Source of the DNA: Lindgomyces ingoldianus
Taxonomy: Eukaryota; Ascomycota; Dothideomycetes; Pleosporales; Lindgomycetaceae
Direction of reading: 5' to 3'
Assembly: GCF_010093535.1 (NCBI RefSeq)
Contig: NW_022985167.1
Coordinates: 312,309-376,308 of the forward strand
DNA: 64,000 nt
Shown here: positions 1-11,500 of the stretch, in pieces
How positions within the stretch are numbered: the stretch's first letter is position 1
Layout: each line of letters starts with the position of its first letter
Notes under the pieces: model-generated
The model's database searches: none
Seen by the model: only the letters and a program-made list of their open reading frames with translations
Told to the model about the DNA's origin: nothing
Program-made: the position numbers and the translations under genes

Positions 1-972
1 GTACAGCTGCATATCCACCTACCGCGTGCGTAGCCACGCAGAGAAGGGACCTACTACCAGATGCGTAGCCATCTAGAGGAGTGAGCCAACCGACAAGTTT
101 CTTATATTAATAGTGCTTTTAATAAGCATATAAAGCTTTAAATAGCCTTAGATTATTACAGTAGTTTTTATAAGCTATTATATAGCATTACTAATTATTA
201 AGATTTAAGTTAAAGACTATAGTGTTAGAGCTAAGCTAGGTGCTGCCTGTATAAAACTTTGTAACTATAGGCCTTTATAGTATAGTGTTAATTTAAAGAT
301 TTTCTAGTAAGAGATTTAAGTTAATATACTTCTAGTTACTTTTTTTAGTAAGTTATATAAAAACATTAATAGCTAAAGTTATTTTAGAATGTGTTAATAA
401 AGTAAAAAGTTACTTATATAAATTATGTAAGTCTTTTATTAATAAGTAGTCTTAGTTTAAAGTAAACTTTACTTAAAGTAAATAAAAAAGTTATTATTTA
501 GTTAGTTAAGCTTAGCTAGTAAGTAATCTATAATTAGTATGTTTTAGAATAGATAGAAGGTTATTGTCTAGTTAATTAGACTTAGCTAGTAAGCAATCTA
601 TAATTAATATGTGTTAAGGTTTGCAGGGCCCCCTTAAGCTAGATGCAAAAGCTAAATGTGCAGTAGTGACTATAGTACTAGTCAGGAGCGCAACTCTAGG
701 CTTATAACTCTTGCATAAGCTAAGAAGGGGTTATATAGTAAGCAAGGTAACAAGGTGTTAAGATCTAAATAAGGTGGACTATACAAGTGTATTGTAAAGT
801 CTAAGAAGCTTAAGAGAGCTCTAGGCTGACTATATACTGTACAAGAAAGAAGCTAGTCCTAATGAGTGAATAGTGCAGTACATGGGTATGGTATCGCGTG
901 AGACACGTGCGACACTTTGCACCATTAAAGGCAGCCTATCGCGACTAGGTTGAAAAACTTAACTAAAGAGGT
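1..972. repeat. AT-rich, RIP-like repeat block
   Basis: This stretch is very AT-rich, dominated by TA-containing words with few CA or TG dinucleotides except near its right end. That is the signature expected of RIP (CpA to TpA) on repeated DNA in Pezizomycotina. No coding frame survives. It precedes a decayed transposase and is probably part of the same or a nested mobile element. The first about 100 bases are less mutated and may be the edge of another repeat. Confidence 0.6.
490..617. repeat. Two-copy imperfect tandem repeat, period about 70 bp
   Basis: Copy 1 starts near 490 and copy 2 near 560. Both carry the shared word CTTAGCTAGTAAG followed by a nearly identical stretch around CTATAATTA. 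Most differences between copies are transitions, as expected if a duplicated unit was mutated by RIP. Confidence 0.55.
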
Positions 973-1690
973 ATGGATTAGATTAGCAAAGAACACTTCA
1001 CTTCTTTGTACAAACCTGCACAAGATAAGGCATTCACCAAGAGGAATATCTTAGCCAGATGGGCCGCAACTGGTTTGTTCCCATTAAACCTAGAAAGGGT
1101 GCTCCAAGGAATTCAGAAGCCCCTACCTAAGCTCACCGTTCTAGACGTCTCTTAAGGGCAGCTAGTATCTGCTTTGCAAGACGAAGTACTGCAGACTCTG
1201 CTAACTCTAGTAACGCCAGAGACAACAGAGGCTCTTGCATCCCTACAGATCTTGATAGAGAAAGACGCTCATACACTTGGTGAGACAAGCAAGCAGTGCC
1301 TCCAGAAACACGTACAGAAGATGGCGACCGCAGCTAAAATATCTTTTGCCGAACGTGCCCTCCTACAGAATCAGAACGGCTTCCTATTCTAGGTAAATAA
1401 GGCCAAAGCTCGTCGATCAACTAGATCAGTAGTCCTGGGGAAGGCGAAGGTGATGAGTTATTAGGATCTAGAGGAGGCGCGAGCAAAGCGCGAAGCGAAA
1501 GATCAAGCCACTGCAACTAAGGGGAAACGAGGTCGTAAGCAGAAGACTCCCGCGACAGAAGAGGCAGAGGCGGTCCATCAGTGCCGAAGAGCAATGCCGT
1601 GGCACCAAAAGAAACCGAGCCAGCGAACAATATGGAGGTGTCATGGAGGGCTCTGGTAGCGAAGATGTATTAGGAGCTAGAGCTACTTAT
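973..1690 (+). pseudogene. Decayed pogo/Tigger-type DDE transposase, C-terminal part
   Basis: One plus-strand frame reads as the C-terminal part of a fungal DDE_1 (pogo/Fot1-like) transposase. The conserved stretch resembling RWAATGLFPLNLERVL lies near 1055-1105. A later basic tail follows a motif like RRSTRSVVLGKAKVMSY. The frame is broken by several stops, for example after the DVS, NGFLF and VMSY motifs, so it cannot encode an active enzyme. The N-terminal half is not recognisable in the AT-rich DNA upstream. The family assignment rests on recalled motif similarity; a protein search would settle it. Confidence 0.65.
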
Positions 1691-2814
1691 AGACTTAATT
1701 TAAACCTGGCGTTGAGTCTGTTATCTTATTAGTTGATCGGTTGACACTACGGTGCTTGCTAATCCACAAACTTGTCAGCACAAGCTTGGCTTATCTGCTG
1801 ACAGGTATAAATTACACAGGCTCCGTTCTGTACAGCTTATTTAGCGATCTCTGACTAACTCAATTCGGAAGTTGCTTCGTCCGGAAGTACCGACTGGGGT
1901 TGGCGATCTTGCACAAATCTGCGTGCATTAGTGGCCACGGAACTCCTGACGGCTTCCTGCTAGCGATAGGATCCTGACGCTTAGGCCCTGTCCCTTACAT
2001 ATTTCGTACAGATTAGAGCTTATGGCGAGTTGTTAACGAGGGTTTCTCGTTTATAGCATGAATAAAGGCTTTGCACGAGATGGGCAAGAGCGCTGTAAGG
2101 TGCACGTAATTTTTAGCTAAAAGCAGTTAAAAGTGTGTAGAATAGCTGGAGCACGCAACATAAGACTGCTAATACAGTATTAAGACGTTTGGACCGAGAT
2201 CGAACTGCTTGAAGACAGGTACCTCGCTTATTTCTCGACAAACAGTGTTTTTCTACCTATAGTGGGGGACGTTAGTGTTCGGAGGGGTCTGTCTAATGTC
2301 CACTCAAGGAAGTCTTTCACAGGACAGGTGAATGTCATGGTGAGTACACCTAGCTAGTTGATTTGCCTATGCTTCATTGAGTTGTCTAAACTCAAGTGGC
2401 TCCGGTTCTGTGTTGGTGATCCTTCCGATTTCCATGCTTTGCTAAAAGGATACATCTGCCGGCGTCACGAAGAGAAAAGGGGGAAAGTGCCGTGAATGTC
2501 AGAGCGACATCCGTACCACATGAATTACATTTTGACAAGAGAGATAAAGAATCCTAAGATATCAGAGCCACTTGCGCAGCACTCTCTATGCCAGAATACT
2601 CTTTCTCCCATTAGACCTGAGTCGGGTGCGCCTGGATCGCATCTAGTGAAACCTCGTGGAAATCTGGGGTTTGATTCTGAATTCTACGAGAACATTTGAG
2701 AGAGCTGGATACGCATAAGGCATGTTAAAACTATGTTTTTATAATCAAAAGAGTATCTAAAACATCCGGTACCGTTGGATAAAACAATGATGAAGAATCG
2801 AGTAGTATAAAGAT
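1691..2814. other. Intergenic, no gene seen
   Basis: No convincing coding frame or RNA gene was found. Base composition is more balanced than in the first kilobase. The only structure noticed is the short inverted repeat at 1773-1803. Confidence 0.5.
1773..1803. repeat. Perfect 8-bp inverted repeat with 15-bp loop
   Basis: TGTCAGCA at 1773-1780 is followed by its exact reverse complement TGCTGACA at 1796-1803. It could be a remnant transposon end or a chance hairpin; nothing else supports a function. Confidence 0.4.
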
Positions 2815-3600
2815 AGAACGAAGCTTGATTAAGAACTCGAGCCTGTATGTCGGTATAGCAAGGATCAATGCTAGAGTGGCTGCTGACTAACATGAAATCC
2901 ATTACGATTACTCTAGAAAAGTCATCGTCCGGCCGGTTCGTTATCATGGCGCAATGCCGAAGTTTCTTGAGGATTCCAGCAACGCCGTGAGAGTATCGAC
3001 ACTGCGGGAAATCGTAGGGTGCAATGTGAATAATGGAGGTGGTTTTCATAAGTCGACTATATTCCATTAGGCTTCTTTCATCCACCACCGTCCACATCTC
3101 CTGTCACTTCTTGAATACCCTGAAGTATGACTCTTTGCCTGGAGCTGCTAGGTCATAGCCCTTCCAGAAGCTCGAGATTTCGAAATTCAGCTCGATGGCG
3201 CTCCCAACTCTTGAAAACGGTGCCTGGGAATATAACGGCGTCAAGATGACTGCCTGCCTCACCTCATCTAGCACTACCCTTCTAGAGCATGTTACCACCT
3301 AACGTGAGGCATAGCTATGGAGGGTCTACCTGTTACGCCTCTTGCTGGAACCAGGGAGGACATCCAGTTTCCCCAGCCATATTCTGCTTTAGGTGATAAG
3401 ATGGAGCAGTCACGATCAGCAACAACAGTCATCACTTTTGGTATTATGAGAAGAATCGGGGCATCTCGATCTTAGAGGATAATACTCACCTGGGTAGCCT
3501 TTGCCCCTGATGACCTCGGGTCAAGAGCCGACCAACCACCTGACGCGAAAGCGCCTCACATCAGCCTCACGGGGCCGCCACCAGGAATCAATAATTAAGT
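2815..3600 (-). pseudogene. Decayed multi-exon gene of unknown function
   Basis: The minus strand carries a coding-like frame running from about 3298 to 2815. It is interrupted by a single TGA at 3106-3104 (context FKK-stop-QEMW). An upstream exon-like segment (about 3600-3486) ends at a strong donor GTGAGT and also contains one in-frame TGA, at 3523-3521 (context LVGS-stop-PEV). Both TGAs could be former CGA arginine codons, that is single C-to-T changes. No start codon with good context was found and I do not recognise the family. It may be a relic damaged by RIP spreading from the adjacent repeats. Confidence 0.35.
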
Positions 3601-4127
3601 TCGGCGACAACGAGGAGTTCGACCTAGTGTCCAGGCATCTGGGGTAGAAAAGTCGGTGACTGAGAGCGGTGGAAGAAACCAGAGAGTCTGACTGGGACTA
3701 AACGAGAGGCGTGGCTTGTTAGTTCGTGATTTGGGGTTCAGGGAGTGGCTCAGTCAAGGCTGTGCAAAACCTGTTTGCGGCAAAGTCCAAGGTGTCATCA
3801 CGCGCGCGGGAACACAAGGACACGCGAGCTTTGTATAAGAGTTAATGGATTGTGTCACAAGATAAAGGTTTCTGCATCCAGCACATCGCTCAATTCATCG
3901 ACTTGACTTCAAAGAAAGCCCGTTTGCAATTGTGACAAAGGCACGTTTTCAGCCTTCAGCCACAGGTCCCCCCGTATGATTACCCACCCAGTGCCCCACT
4001 ACTTAAAGTCACAACCCACTGACATCTGGCTTCAGCCTTCAACAACTTCTACCTGCACTTCTCCACTGCACGAATCGCTCAGCAACGAGCTCAACAATTG
4101 ACCAGTCACCTCACACGAACAAGCACA
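3601..4127. other. Promoter and 5' leader region of the downstream gene
   Basis: No coding frame was seen. The last 100 bases before the ATG at 4128 are rich in CAAC/CTTC words, as is usual for leaders of filamentous fungi. No clear TATA box was found. Confidence 0.4.
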
Positions 4128-4724
4128 ATGACGTCTGAAACCACTACCAATGCGCCAGCGCAAAATGTTTCCAACATTGATTGCGACGTCGTCGATACCG
4201 ATAATCAGCTTCCCCCACTTCCCAACCCTCTCCCAAAGGAGCATCCACAGTTCCTACATTGTATGCCTCCCAATGAGCCGACATACCGCGATTTCTCCTT
4301 GTTCCTCGCCGGCAGTATCGAGATGGGCAACGCAATAAGATGGCAACAACACATGGCCAATATCCTCCGAGACCTGCCTATCACTATTACAAACCCGCGA
4401 CGCGGCCACTGGGATAAAAACGCGAGGCCCCTTCCGACCGACAAGACGTTCAGGGCACAAGTGGAGTGGGAGTTAAATGCGATGACCAAGGCTACGGTCA
4501 TATGCTTCTTCTTTGACAAGAATACCAAGAGCCCAGTCACATTGCTAGAGCTGGGGCTGTGGGCGAGCAGCGGAAAGATCGTTGTCTGTTGTCCGGATGG
4601 CTTCTGGAAAGGCGGGAATGTGGATATTGTTTGCGAACGATATAAGGTGCCTTGTGTAAAGACTTTTGAGGCCCTAGTCCCGGAGGTTAAGAAGATGTTG
4701 AAGGTAAAGGGTATGGACATTTGA
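4128..4724 (+). CDS. Nucleoside 2-deoxyribosyltransferase-like protein
   Basis: Intact single-exon gene of 198 residues. The core resembles the nucleoside 2-deoxyribosyltransferase-like family (Nuc_deoxyri_tr2): a beta strand ending in FLAGSIEMG (about residues 59-67), NPRRGHWD, a helix with QVEWELNAM, and VTLLELGLWA, where the ELG glutamate is a candidate catalytic residue. Family members exchange or hydrolyse nucleobases on deoxyribose; the substrate here cannot be told from sequence. The first 45 residues are Thr/Ser/Pro-rich and probably disordered. I chose the ATG at 4128 because it is the first ATG in frame and sits in an ACA-ATG-A context. It lies alone between two decayed genes in a repeat-rich area. 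Family-level confidence is good, function uncertain. Confidence 0.85.
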   Translation: MTSETTTNAPAQNVSNIDCDVVDTDNQLPPLPNPLPKEHPQFLHCMPPNEPTYRDFSLFLAGSIEMGNAIRWQQHMANILRDLPITITNPRRGHWDKNARPLPTDKTFRAQVEWELNAMTKATVICFFFDKNTKSPVTLLELGLWASSGKIVVCCPDGFWKGGNVDIVCERYKVPCVKTFEALVPEVKKMLKVKGMDI

Positions 4725-5829
4725 GTCCATTCATGTCAAAGATTTGGTGGTGTTCTAAGCATTTCAGGGGGTTTTCTCACGGCATTCCTCTGCCTACAAT
4801 CTCCCTTTTTCTGCATTCCTGTATTCCTACATCCCATTGTTTCTACAACTACCGGTTTCTGTATTCACCTGTATTTGTGTTCATCTGGATGCATTTGTTT
4901 TGCTCCTGCGATTTGTGTAACTGGGTATATATGACTGCATCAGCGAGGCGTCGAGGGAGTTTATAGATGCGACCTGATATGGTCTGTAACGACGACGGGC
5001 TGCTTTATTCATGGCTGTAGCAACTTATGAGTTCCCCTTTATTAAAATACCGTTACACCACACATTCTTAATCTCCACGTCGTTATTTTGCTGGAAGTGG
5101 CAGCGGGAAGTGGCGGCCTTTTTGCTCCGCCAAGATTTAGCCACAAGACAAGGGCGTCTACTCAATTTTCCGGATGGCCCAAGAAGCGCTATAATGCACC
5201 ACAGGGTGAAGCCTCGTTAACAGATTTTCAGGTGCATCCTTTGCCAACTCCTCCGCATTATTGACTACCATGCAATGCTAAAACAAACTCTGCAGAGACA
5301 AATATGACTTCACGTGGATACCAACTATTTCCAACTCCCCAAGTAACCTCAAAACGACATCCTCGTTTAAAGTTCTCGCGAGCCAATCGCCTACTTTCGA
5401 GCATCGCCTTTTTAATGGATGACCAGAACCTCATGCTGAACGCAGTCATCTCGATAAATCCGATATGAAGAGAAGCAAGGCTAATTTCTGCTTCTTGTCA
5501 CCTAGTTGGAACACGGCAAAGTGTTTCAAAACACAAATTTGTATCCACTTTAACGCTATCTCTTATTCTAGCGAAAGGTGTGACAGATAGACTCTAACGA
5601 ACTTACTTTCTACGTTATGTGGTAACATATTGTAGTCCTGCAAGCACCACCCCACATCTATATTCTGCTTTGACCTCTATCATCTTAGAGTTCCTTCCCG
5701 TCTAGTGCTTCCACCTATTCATTTAGCCGCCTTGTAGCAAACTAGCGGTGGACGGCAGCAAGCGCCCGATCCTCTAGTTGAATATAGTGTTTAGACTGCA
5801 ACCTTCCTATCGGCCTCCATTCTCTACCG
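4725..5829. other. Intergenic, no gene supported
   Basis: The first about 200 bases are T-rich and probably hold the 3' UTR of the deoxyribosyltransferase-like gene. The rest contains only short frames without recognisable domains or splice support. Confidence 0.45.
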
Positions 5830-6640
5830 TCCGCTTTTCCGCTAAAATATCGGATTCTTCATCATCATTGGCCACGTCTCAAGTTCTGTTCGCTGAGATT
5901 AGTCTCCGTGGGTTCACGCGTACTGTCTCCAAGCAGACCGTCTCGAATGAGGACATCCACGTATCCCAAATCACGACATATGTCGTCCTGGTAGAGTTAA
6001 TCTCGCAAAATTCGTTCGCGCCACCCCTGGTGTAGATGTTCCCGATATATCTATCGACGCTACCCGCGTCACCTTTGAAGAACCGTGTAATGGCATGATG
6101 GATTGTAGACTGTATCCTTTGTCCGCCGGCGACACCCCATTTGAGGAAGTAAATGAGCCAGTCCTCGAGATGGCCCGTAAGTCGCACCTATAAGGCAACT
6201 CGTCCCATTTAACCACCGATCAACTAGCCATCCCAGAACTTCCGCGTCTCCGCTTTAGCCCTGATAACATTTGCTTGGATATCGTCATGGAAGTCAAGAC
6301 TTATGACCACGAAGAGGACGTCACATTACCATTCTATCTCTATATCGTTGCCACTTTATCTGTTACTCTTGCACCAATATCGAGGGGATCGACATGCGAC
6401 TCGAGTGGCGATAATTCCTACATGAACTCTTCCCTTGCTTCCTAAGTTTTTGGAGTGGTTTCCCTTGAGGGAGGTCTCTAGGATATGGACGCTGACGAGG
6501 GTATGGTTGAGGACAAGGGACAGATAGGGTTCGGCGTTGCAGATGGTGACAGACTGTAGAATAGCGAGAGCGACAGTGAGTCTTCTTCATCGCTGTCATA
6601 CACAGAAGAGGAGAAAACGAATAGGATGTAGGTGCCATAG
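5830..6640 (+). pseudogene. Decayed gene with one intron and an acidic tail, unknown family
   Basis: One plus-strand frame reads as normal protein sequence. Around 6000-6176 it contains ATPGVDVPDISIDATRVTF and FEEPCNG. A canonical intron (GTAAGT donor at 6177, ACTAG acceptor at 6227, 51 nt) then joins in frame to PIPELPRLRFSPDNICLDIV. The same frame continues into an acidic Ser-rich tail (DADEGMVEDKG, SESDSESSSS) but is broken by TAA and TAG codons near 6440-6640 and by TGA/TAG codons before 5960. Most of these stops could come from CAA, CAG or CGA. I do not recognise the protein. Coding-like quality with scattered C-to-T type stops suggests a gene inactivated fairly recently. Confidence 0.4.
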
Positions 6641-8578
6641 GGCTCCATCACCTAAGTATTGAGATGAGGCCCACGGGATAGGGCTTCATATGTAGCTTTA
6701 GTTGTAGGATAATGATTTCAAGTCCACTTCTGTAGATAGAGGTACTATTATTGTATCTTGCTAAATTAGCGTGGACATCTCCATTCCAACCCCCAGGAGC
6801 TTCGCAAGCAAGATTTAAGCCCGGTAAAACAATATACATTCAGGGTTCCAATCAGCCATGTCCCCTAGATTATCCTCCACTCAAGAAGAAATATTAGTAG
6901 TCGAGAAACAGTGTCGGGCCAGATAACGGAGCGTCAAGTTCAATGGACGGTGGCGGGGGCGGAGGAGGGATTGGGGTAGTTTTTACTAAAGGCGAAAAGA
7001 CTGTAGTTATGTAGGTGCCGAATTTAAGAAAGGTCTTTCCACTAGAGGTGAATTAGTCTCGCAAAGGCAGACAGGGCGTTGACGATAGCAATTAAGTCAC
7101 CTTGGTAAGAGCTGAACTAGGGGAAATTAAGTGATATTGTAAGGCCTAAGAAGAGGGGGGTTCCCCAGGTGACTATATAGTGTACTCAATAAGTGCTCGT
7201 CCTAGTGAGCGGCTAGTAGAGAGAAGGGATAGGCATTACGTTCGATACTTAGCGCCCAGAGAGAATTTTAGGCAGAGGGAAGATGTTTTGCTTTTATATT
7301 TAAATTTACATTTTGAAATAAATGGACCACATTAAACTAAGAATTTATACCCAGTTCTACTATCCTCTCTCTAACATCTTAATGTCTTATGTAAGCCCCA
7401 AGGCTCTCTGATGGGCTGAATCATCCATGGGCTTAGCGTCTCACAACACTATTTATATTATATAGCACCTCGGTCCCTCGGTCCACAATACATCACTTCT
7501 CTCATAACTCATGCCCTCTGCAAAGCTCCAGCCTTCCTCTAAAATCCAACATCCATAACATCTACAGCACTTCCTGTTCTGTAATACTACTTAGACCTTC
7601 ACTATAGTCCTTCTAAAAGGGCAGAAGAGTACTCTTAACCTTGATTAAGCCAAACTAGGAGTCAATCCAATCTTTGTACTAGTTCTGATTCAAGTGTCCT
7701 AATTCACAGCATTAATGGCAACATCCATAGCTTTTGCATAAATCACAACCCCATGTACGCCAACGCACACCTCCCCGCTTAGTCATCAACTCAAACTTCT
7801 CGTACTGCGGTTATATAGGCTAAATGGATGCTTTTTCAACTTAAGTCAGAAGCCATATATCTCGGTGTACCATCCTTTGATGTAAACATTCCAATTCGCA
7901 CAGTTCAAACGAAATCCAATTCTAGCGCGTAAACCGCAACTACAGCGAAATCAATACACTCTCCTCCGCTCCGTAAGGAATTCAGGCTTCTTGCGCTAGA
8001 GTTACGAACAGAGCTACGTTGAAAGAAGACTTACTAGGCACGAATTAAAGCACATCCTAATTCTTGTACTAGCCTACACTCAAGCATCCTAATTTACTAA
8101 ACACAATACCCAATTCCGGTGCGCGAAATGCAACTACGACTACAATGATATACTATCTGCTTATTAAACCTCCTACACCTTTCCTGCCACAGTCACAGAA
8201 CAGGTCTAAGCCAAAAGGAGGCTTGGAGTTACACAACAAATGTCAGCGGAAATCGAGGCTTGTTGGAGCATTGTGAAAAGAAGAAGGGTTGCTCTCACTA
8301 CTCTACAAAGCTACTCGCATCTTTTTCGCCATGGATACAGAGCAGGCGTCAGCAGAAAGGAGCCTTCCCAGAGCCTTGCGAGAAGGCAGGGGGTTACTCT
8401 ATCGGTTATCAAAGCAGATATGCTAAATTTCCTATATAAGATGAAGTGGAGCATCTATAGAATGCAAATGGTATTGTATCTAACGTTTCTATTCCCTTGA
8501 ATTTCTCCCCGAACCTGACAAGAGGTTTGACGGACGAAATCCATTCTACTCATGTTACCGCTCAAGTCTCTGTGCCCT
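6641..8578. repeat. Repeat-rich intergenic region
   Basis: No intact gene was seen. A segment at about 7137-7215 resembles 791-877 (shared words TATTGTAA, CTAAGAAG, TGACTATATA, GTCCTA and TGAG in the same order). Within 7640-8150 a motif built around TTGTACTAG, TCAAG and TCCTAATT occurs twice about 390 bp apart, and a CCAATTC...GCAACTAC motif also recurs (about 7917 and 8110). These look like fragments of dispersed elements. The last 100 bases are the 3' flank of the downstream minus-strand gene. Confidence 0.45.
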
Positions 8579-11500
8579 CTACACCTCCGTTTCAATTCCC
8601 CCTCCGCTACTGTCGCCATGCTTAAACAGCCCCTCCACCTTGCCCTCTCCCCTCTTAGCAAGATGTTTCATCCAAGCCAAAGTCCTTGGTCCTTTCCACT
8701 GCATCATCCCCCTATTCCTCCTATGCAGCTGTTTCGCATGCTGCTTGTATTCTCGGAGTTGATCTACTGTTCCTCTCTTTCCATTCTCATCGAGGCTGCT
8801 CCCGCTCTTGGTTGCAAGAAAATCTGGTAGGAACGTTGAATCTGAGTCCGAAGACGATGACGAATCTCCTTCACCGTTCGTACCGTCATCCCAGTCCATT
8901 TCGTCATTGTCGTGACACGCATCCAAGACTTCCATAATGTCGGCAATATGGCGATCTTTCTTTGCGAGGGCCTCATGGTAGCCTGACAACCCCGACCAGA
9001 ATGTAAGGTTTAATTCAATCTCACCAACCTTATCTCCACATTCCGAGAGAACATTGTTTTCCGCCCTACTTAAATCCCCATTCCATATAGGCAGACGAAC
9101 AGTCTGCTCTTCGTTATCCGGGATATCTTTCAGCCACAGGATGCAAAAAGCTGGTGTACGGTCTGAGAGTGTAGAGTCTTTCCTGAATTCGACGACGAGG
9201 GGAGATGCATGGCGTTTACGGACTGCAATACGCAAAACGTGGTCTTTTTTCGTCTTCCATACAACGCGTCCATCCTGCTGACTCTTTTCGCTGTCTTCAG
9301 TTCCGGTGTGCAATTTGCCGCGTCCAAGTGAGGTTCGGATCTTCATCCGCATAGATCGGAGATCTGTGGGGACATCAATGGCTTTCACAACTGGCTTAAT
9401 ATCAAGAGTACCGTATTCCCAACCAAGCATTTTATGCGGCGTTTGCAATTGTACCGACCTAAAAACCAGTGAAACGCGAGCACGACCGTATCCGACTCCT
9501 CCAGAAATTGGGAAGCTGGCATCGATTTGGCTGCGCTCGTGAAGAAGTTTCGACAGCGGCAGATAGACGATACCTAAGAGAGGGTCATCTTCGTGGACTC
9601 GAGCATCGCGGACAGAGATATGGATCTCGGTGTTACGGAAATCGGCAATGAAGCGCTCACAGCCGGCGTTGAAGAATGGTTTGGCATTCTTCGGCTTCGT
9701 CCTCGTCTTGAAGACTTTCTGGTGATTGAGAATGATGGTACAATAGGCGGATGGAAGATCATCGCCCTCTTCTTCCTCATCGCTAGCACCTTCGTTCTTC
9801 GATGCCTTGTTTTTGTTGATTGCTTCGAGCTCGAGGCCAGTAATTTGATGGATTTGGACGCTGAGAATGCCAGACGGGTACTTTTGAGGAGGTGGGGAGG
9901 CAATAATGAGTTCGTCCTGGCGGGCCTGTGGGGTGTAATTAGTGGTTTGATCAAACCGAGAGTGGGGGGTGCTAAAACATACCTTAAAGTCCTGCGCCTT
10001 CTGCTGCTCAATCTCTTCGCTCTCATCCTTGCTTGCTTCTCGCAACTTCTTCTCACTCTGCTCATACACCTTCTGCCTCAGCTGATCAATATTTTTCACA
10101 TCGGGGTCTTCATCCTGTGCCGTAAGCTGTTCATCTGTAATCCTCGTCTTCGAGAAGTACCCAACGCTCCATTGAAGCTTGCCAGGCATGCCCTCGCCAG
10201 CCTTGAGAGACTTGAAGCCATCCTCCCGGTCTGATATCTTGCCATTCGTTTCCTTGTCTCTCATGATACCTTTGACATCCAATTCGATACGACCAAGGTC
10301 ATCATCGGCTGTTGTGCGATCCGAATCCCACAATTGAACCCTGAGCCGCTCATCTACATTCAGCTCGTCGGGCGTAACCAGGATGTAACAGGTTTCCTCC
10401 CAAACAGGCTCCATATTGTTCTGTAACACGCGTGTAGACCAGAGAGGCTTACCAAACTTAGCCCAGCCAACACTCACGTATGGGTCCGCAGAGCCTTTCT
10501 TGACTGGGCCGAAGCCAGCATCACCTTCTTTGAAGTTAAATGCGCGCTTGATTGTAACAACCAAGACCCCGCGGGCACTAGTATCCTTCTTAAAGTCGTC
10601 ACCGACAAGCATATCTTTGAGGTCAAGAGTGAGCGACTTCGGCGTAACGTATTCTGCCATGGCGGCATCGACCGAGGACTGCACGAAGCGGGAGATGAGA
10701 GGTAGATCCATAAGGTTAGGACCTTTCTTGAGAAGGGGGATGCATGAAAGATCGACTCTAGGCTGACCAAGGAAGGTGAGGGTACATAGGGAAAAAAAAG
10801 GCGGATCGGGGGTGAGCTGCAGACGAAGTCGCATGGTCCCAACGATACCATGAAGCTCGACCCAAACAGCTGTAGGTTGTTAACACATGTAGGATAGCAC
10901 AGCGTGGTGGGTGGGCTTACGTAGTTTGACGTTTGCAGGCATATAGAATGCAAGATAAAGATGAGCATTCTTCGCCCGCTCCTTCATTCCTCGTCTTCCA
11001 GTGGAGGGCCGATACGCGAAAGCAATCTCAACATTGACAAAATCGCCTTCTTCCGCTTCCATGCCTTCGGCAACATTGTCCGCGTTCTCTTCAGTGCCAC
11101 TGGCATCTCTGTCGTCATCTTTCGAGTCACTCTGGACCTCACCCTCGCCTGGGATTTTCCGGTCATTATTTTCCTGGTTGGAGGACTTAAGTTTGCCATC
11201 CTCGGATACAGATTTCGCAGCAGCGCCAGTAGGGAGCCAACGAACCCCGAGAATGCGGAGGGCCTCGCTCCCTTGACCAATATCTTCGACACTGATCATT
11301 CGGACCATTTTGGGCAAGCTAGCTTGCATGACATCCTATTCTAGTCAGTAGCACTCATGCTACAAAGTGGTGTACAGAGCCTACCTCGAGAGTATCAGAC
11401 ACGCTCGTGAACAAATCTGGATTTATCAACGGCCAAATGGATGCAAGCAGCGAATTGAGCCACTGCGCACTCTCGGCGGTCTGGCTCTTTGCCAGCTTCT

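Noticed and set aside
9593..10234. 213-codon plus-strand frame
   Set aside because: It is antisense to the SMP/C2 gene, whose minus-strand frame has clear domains and matching introns.
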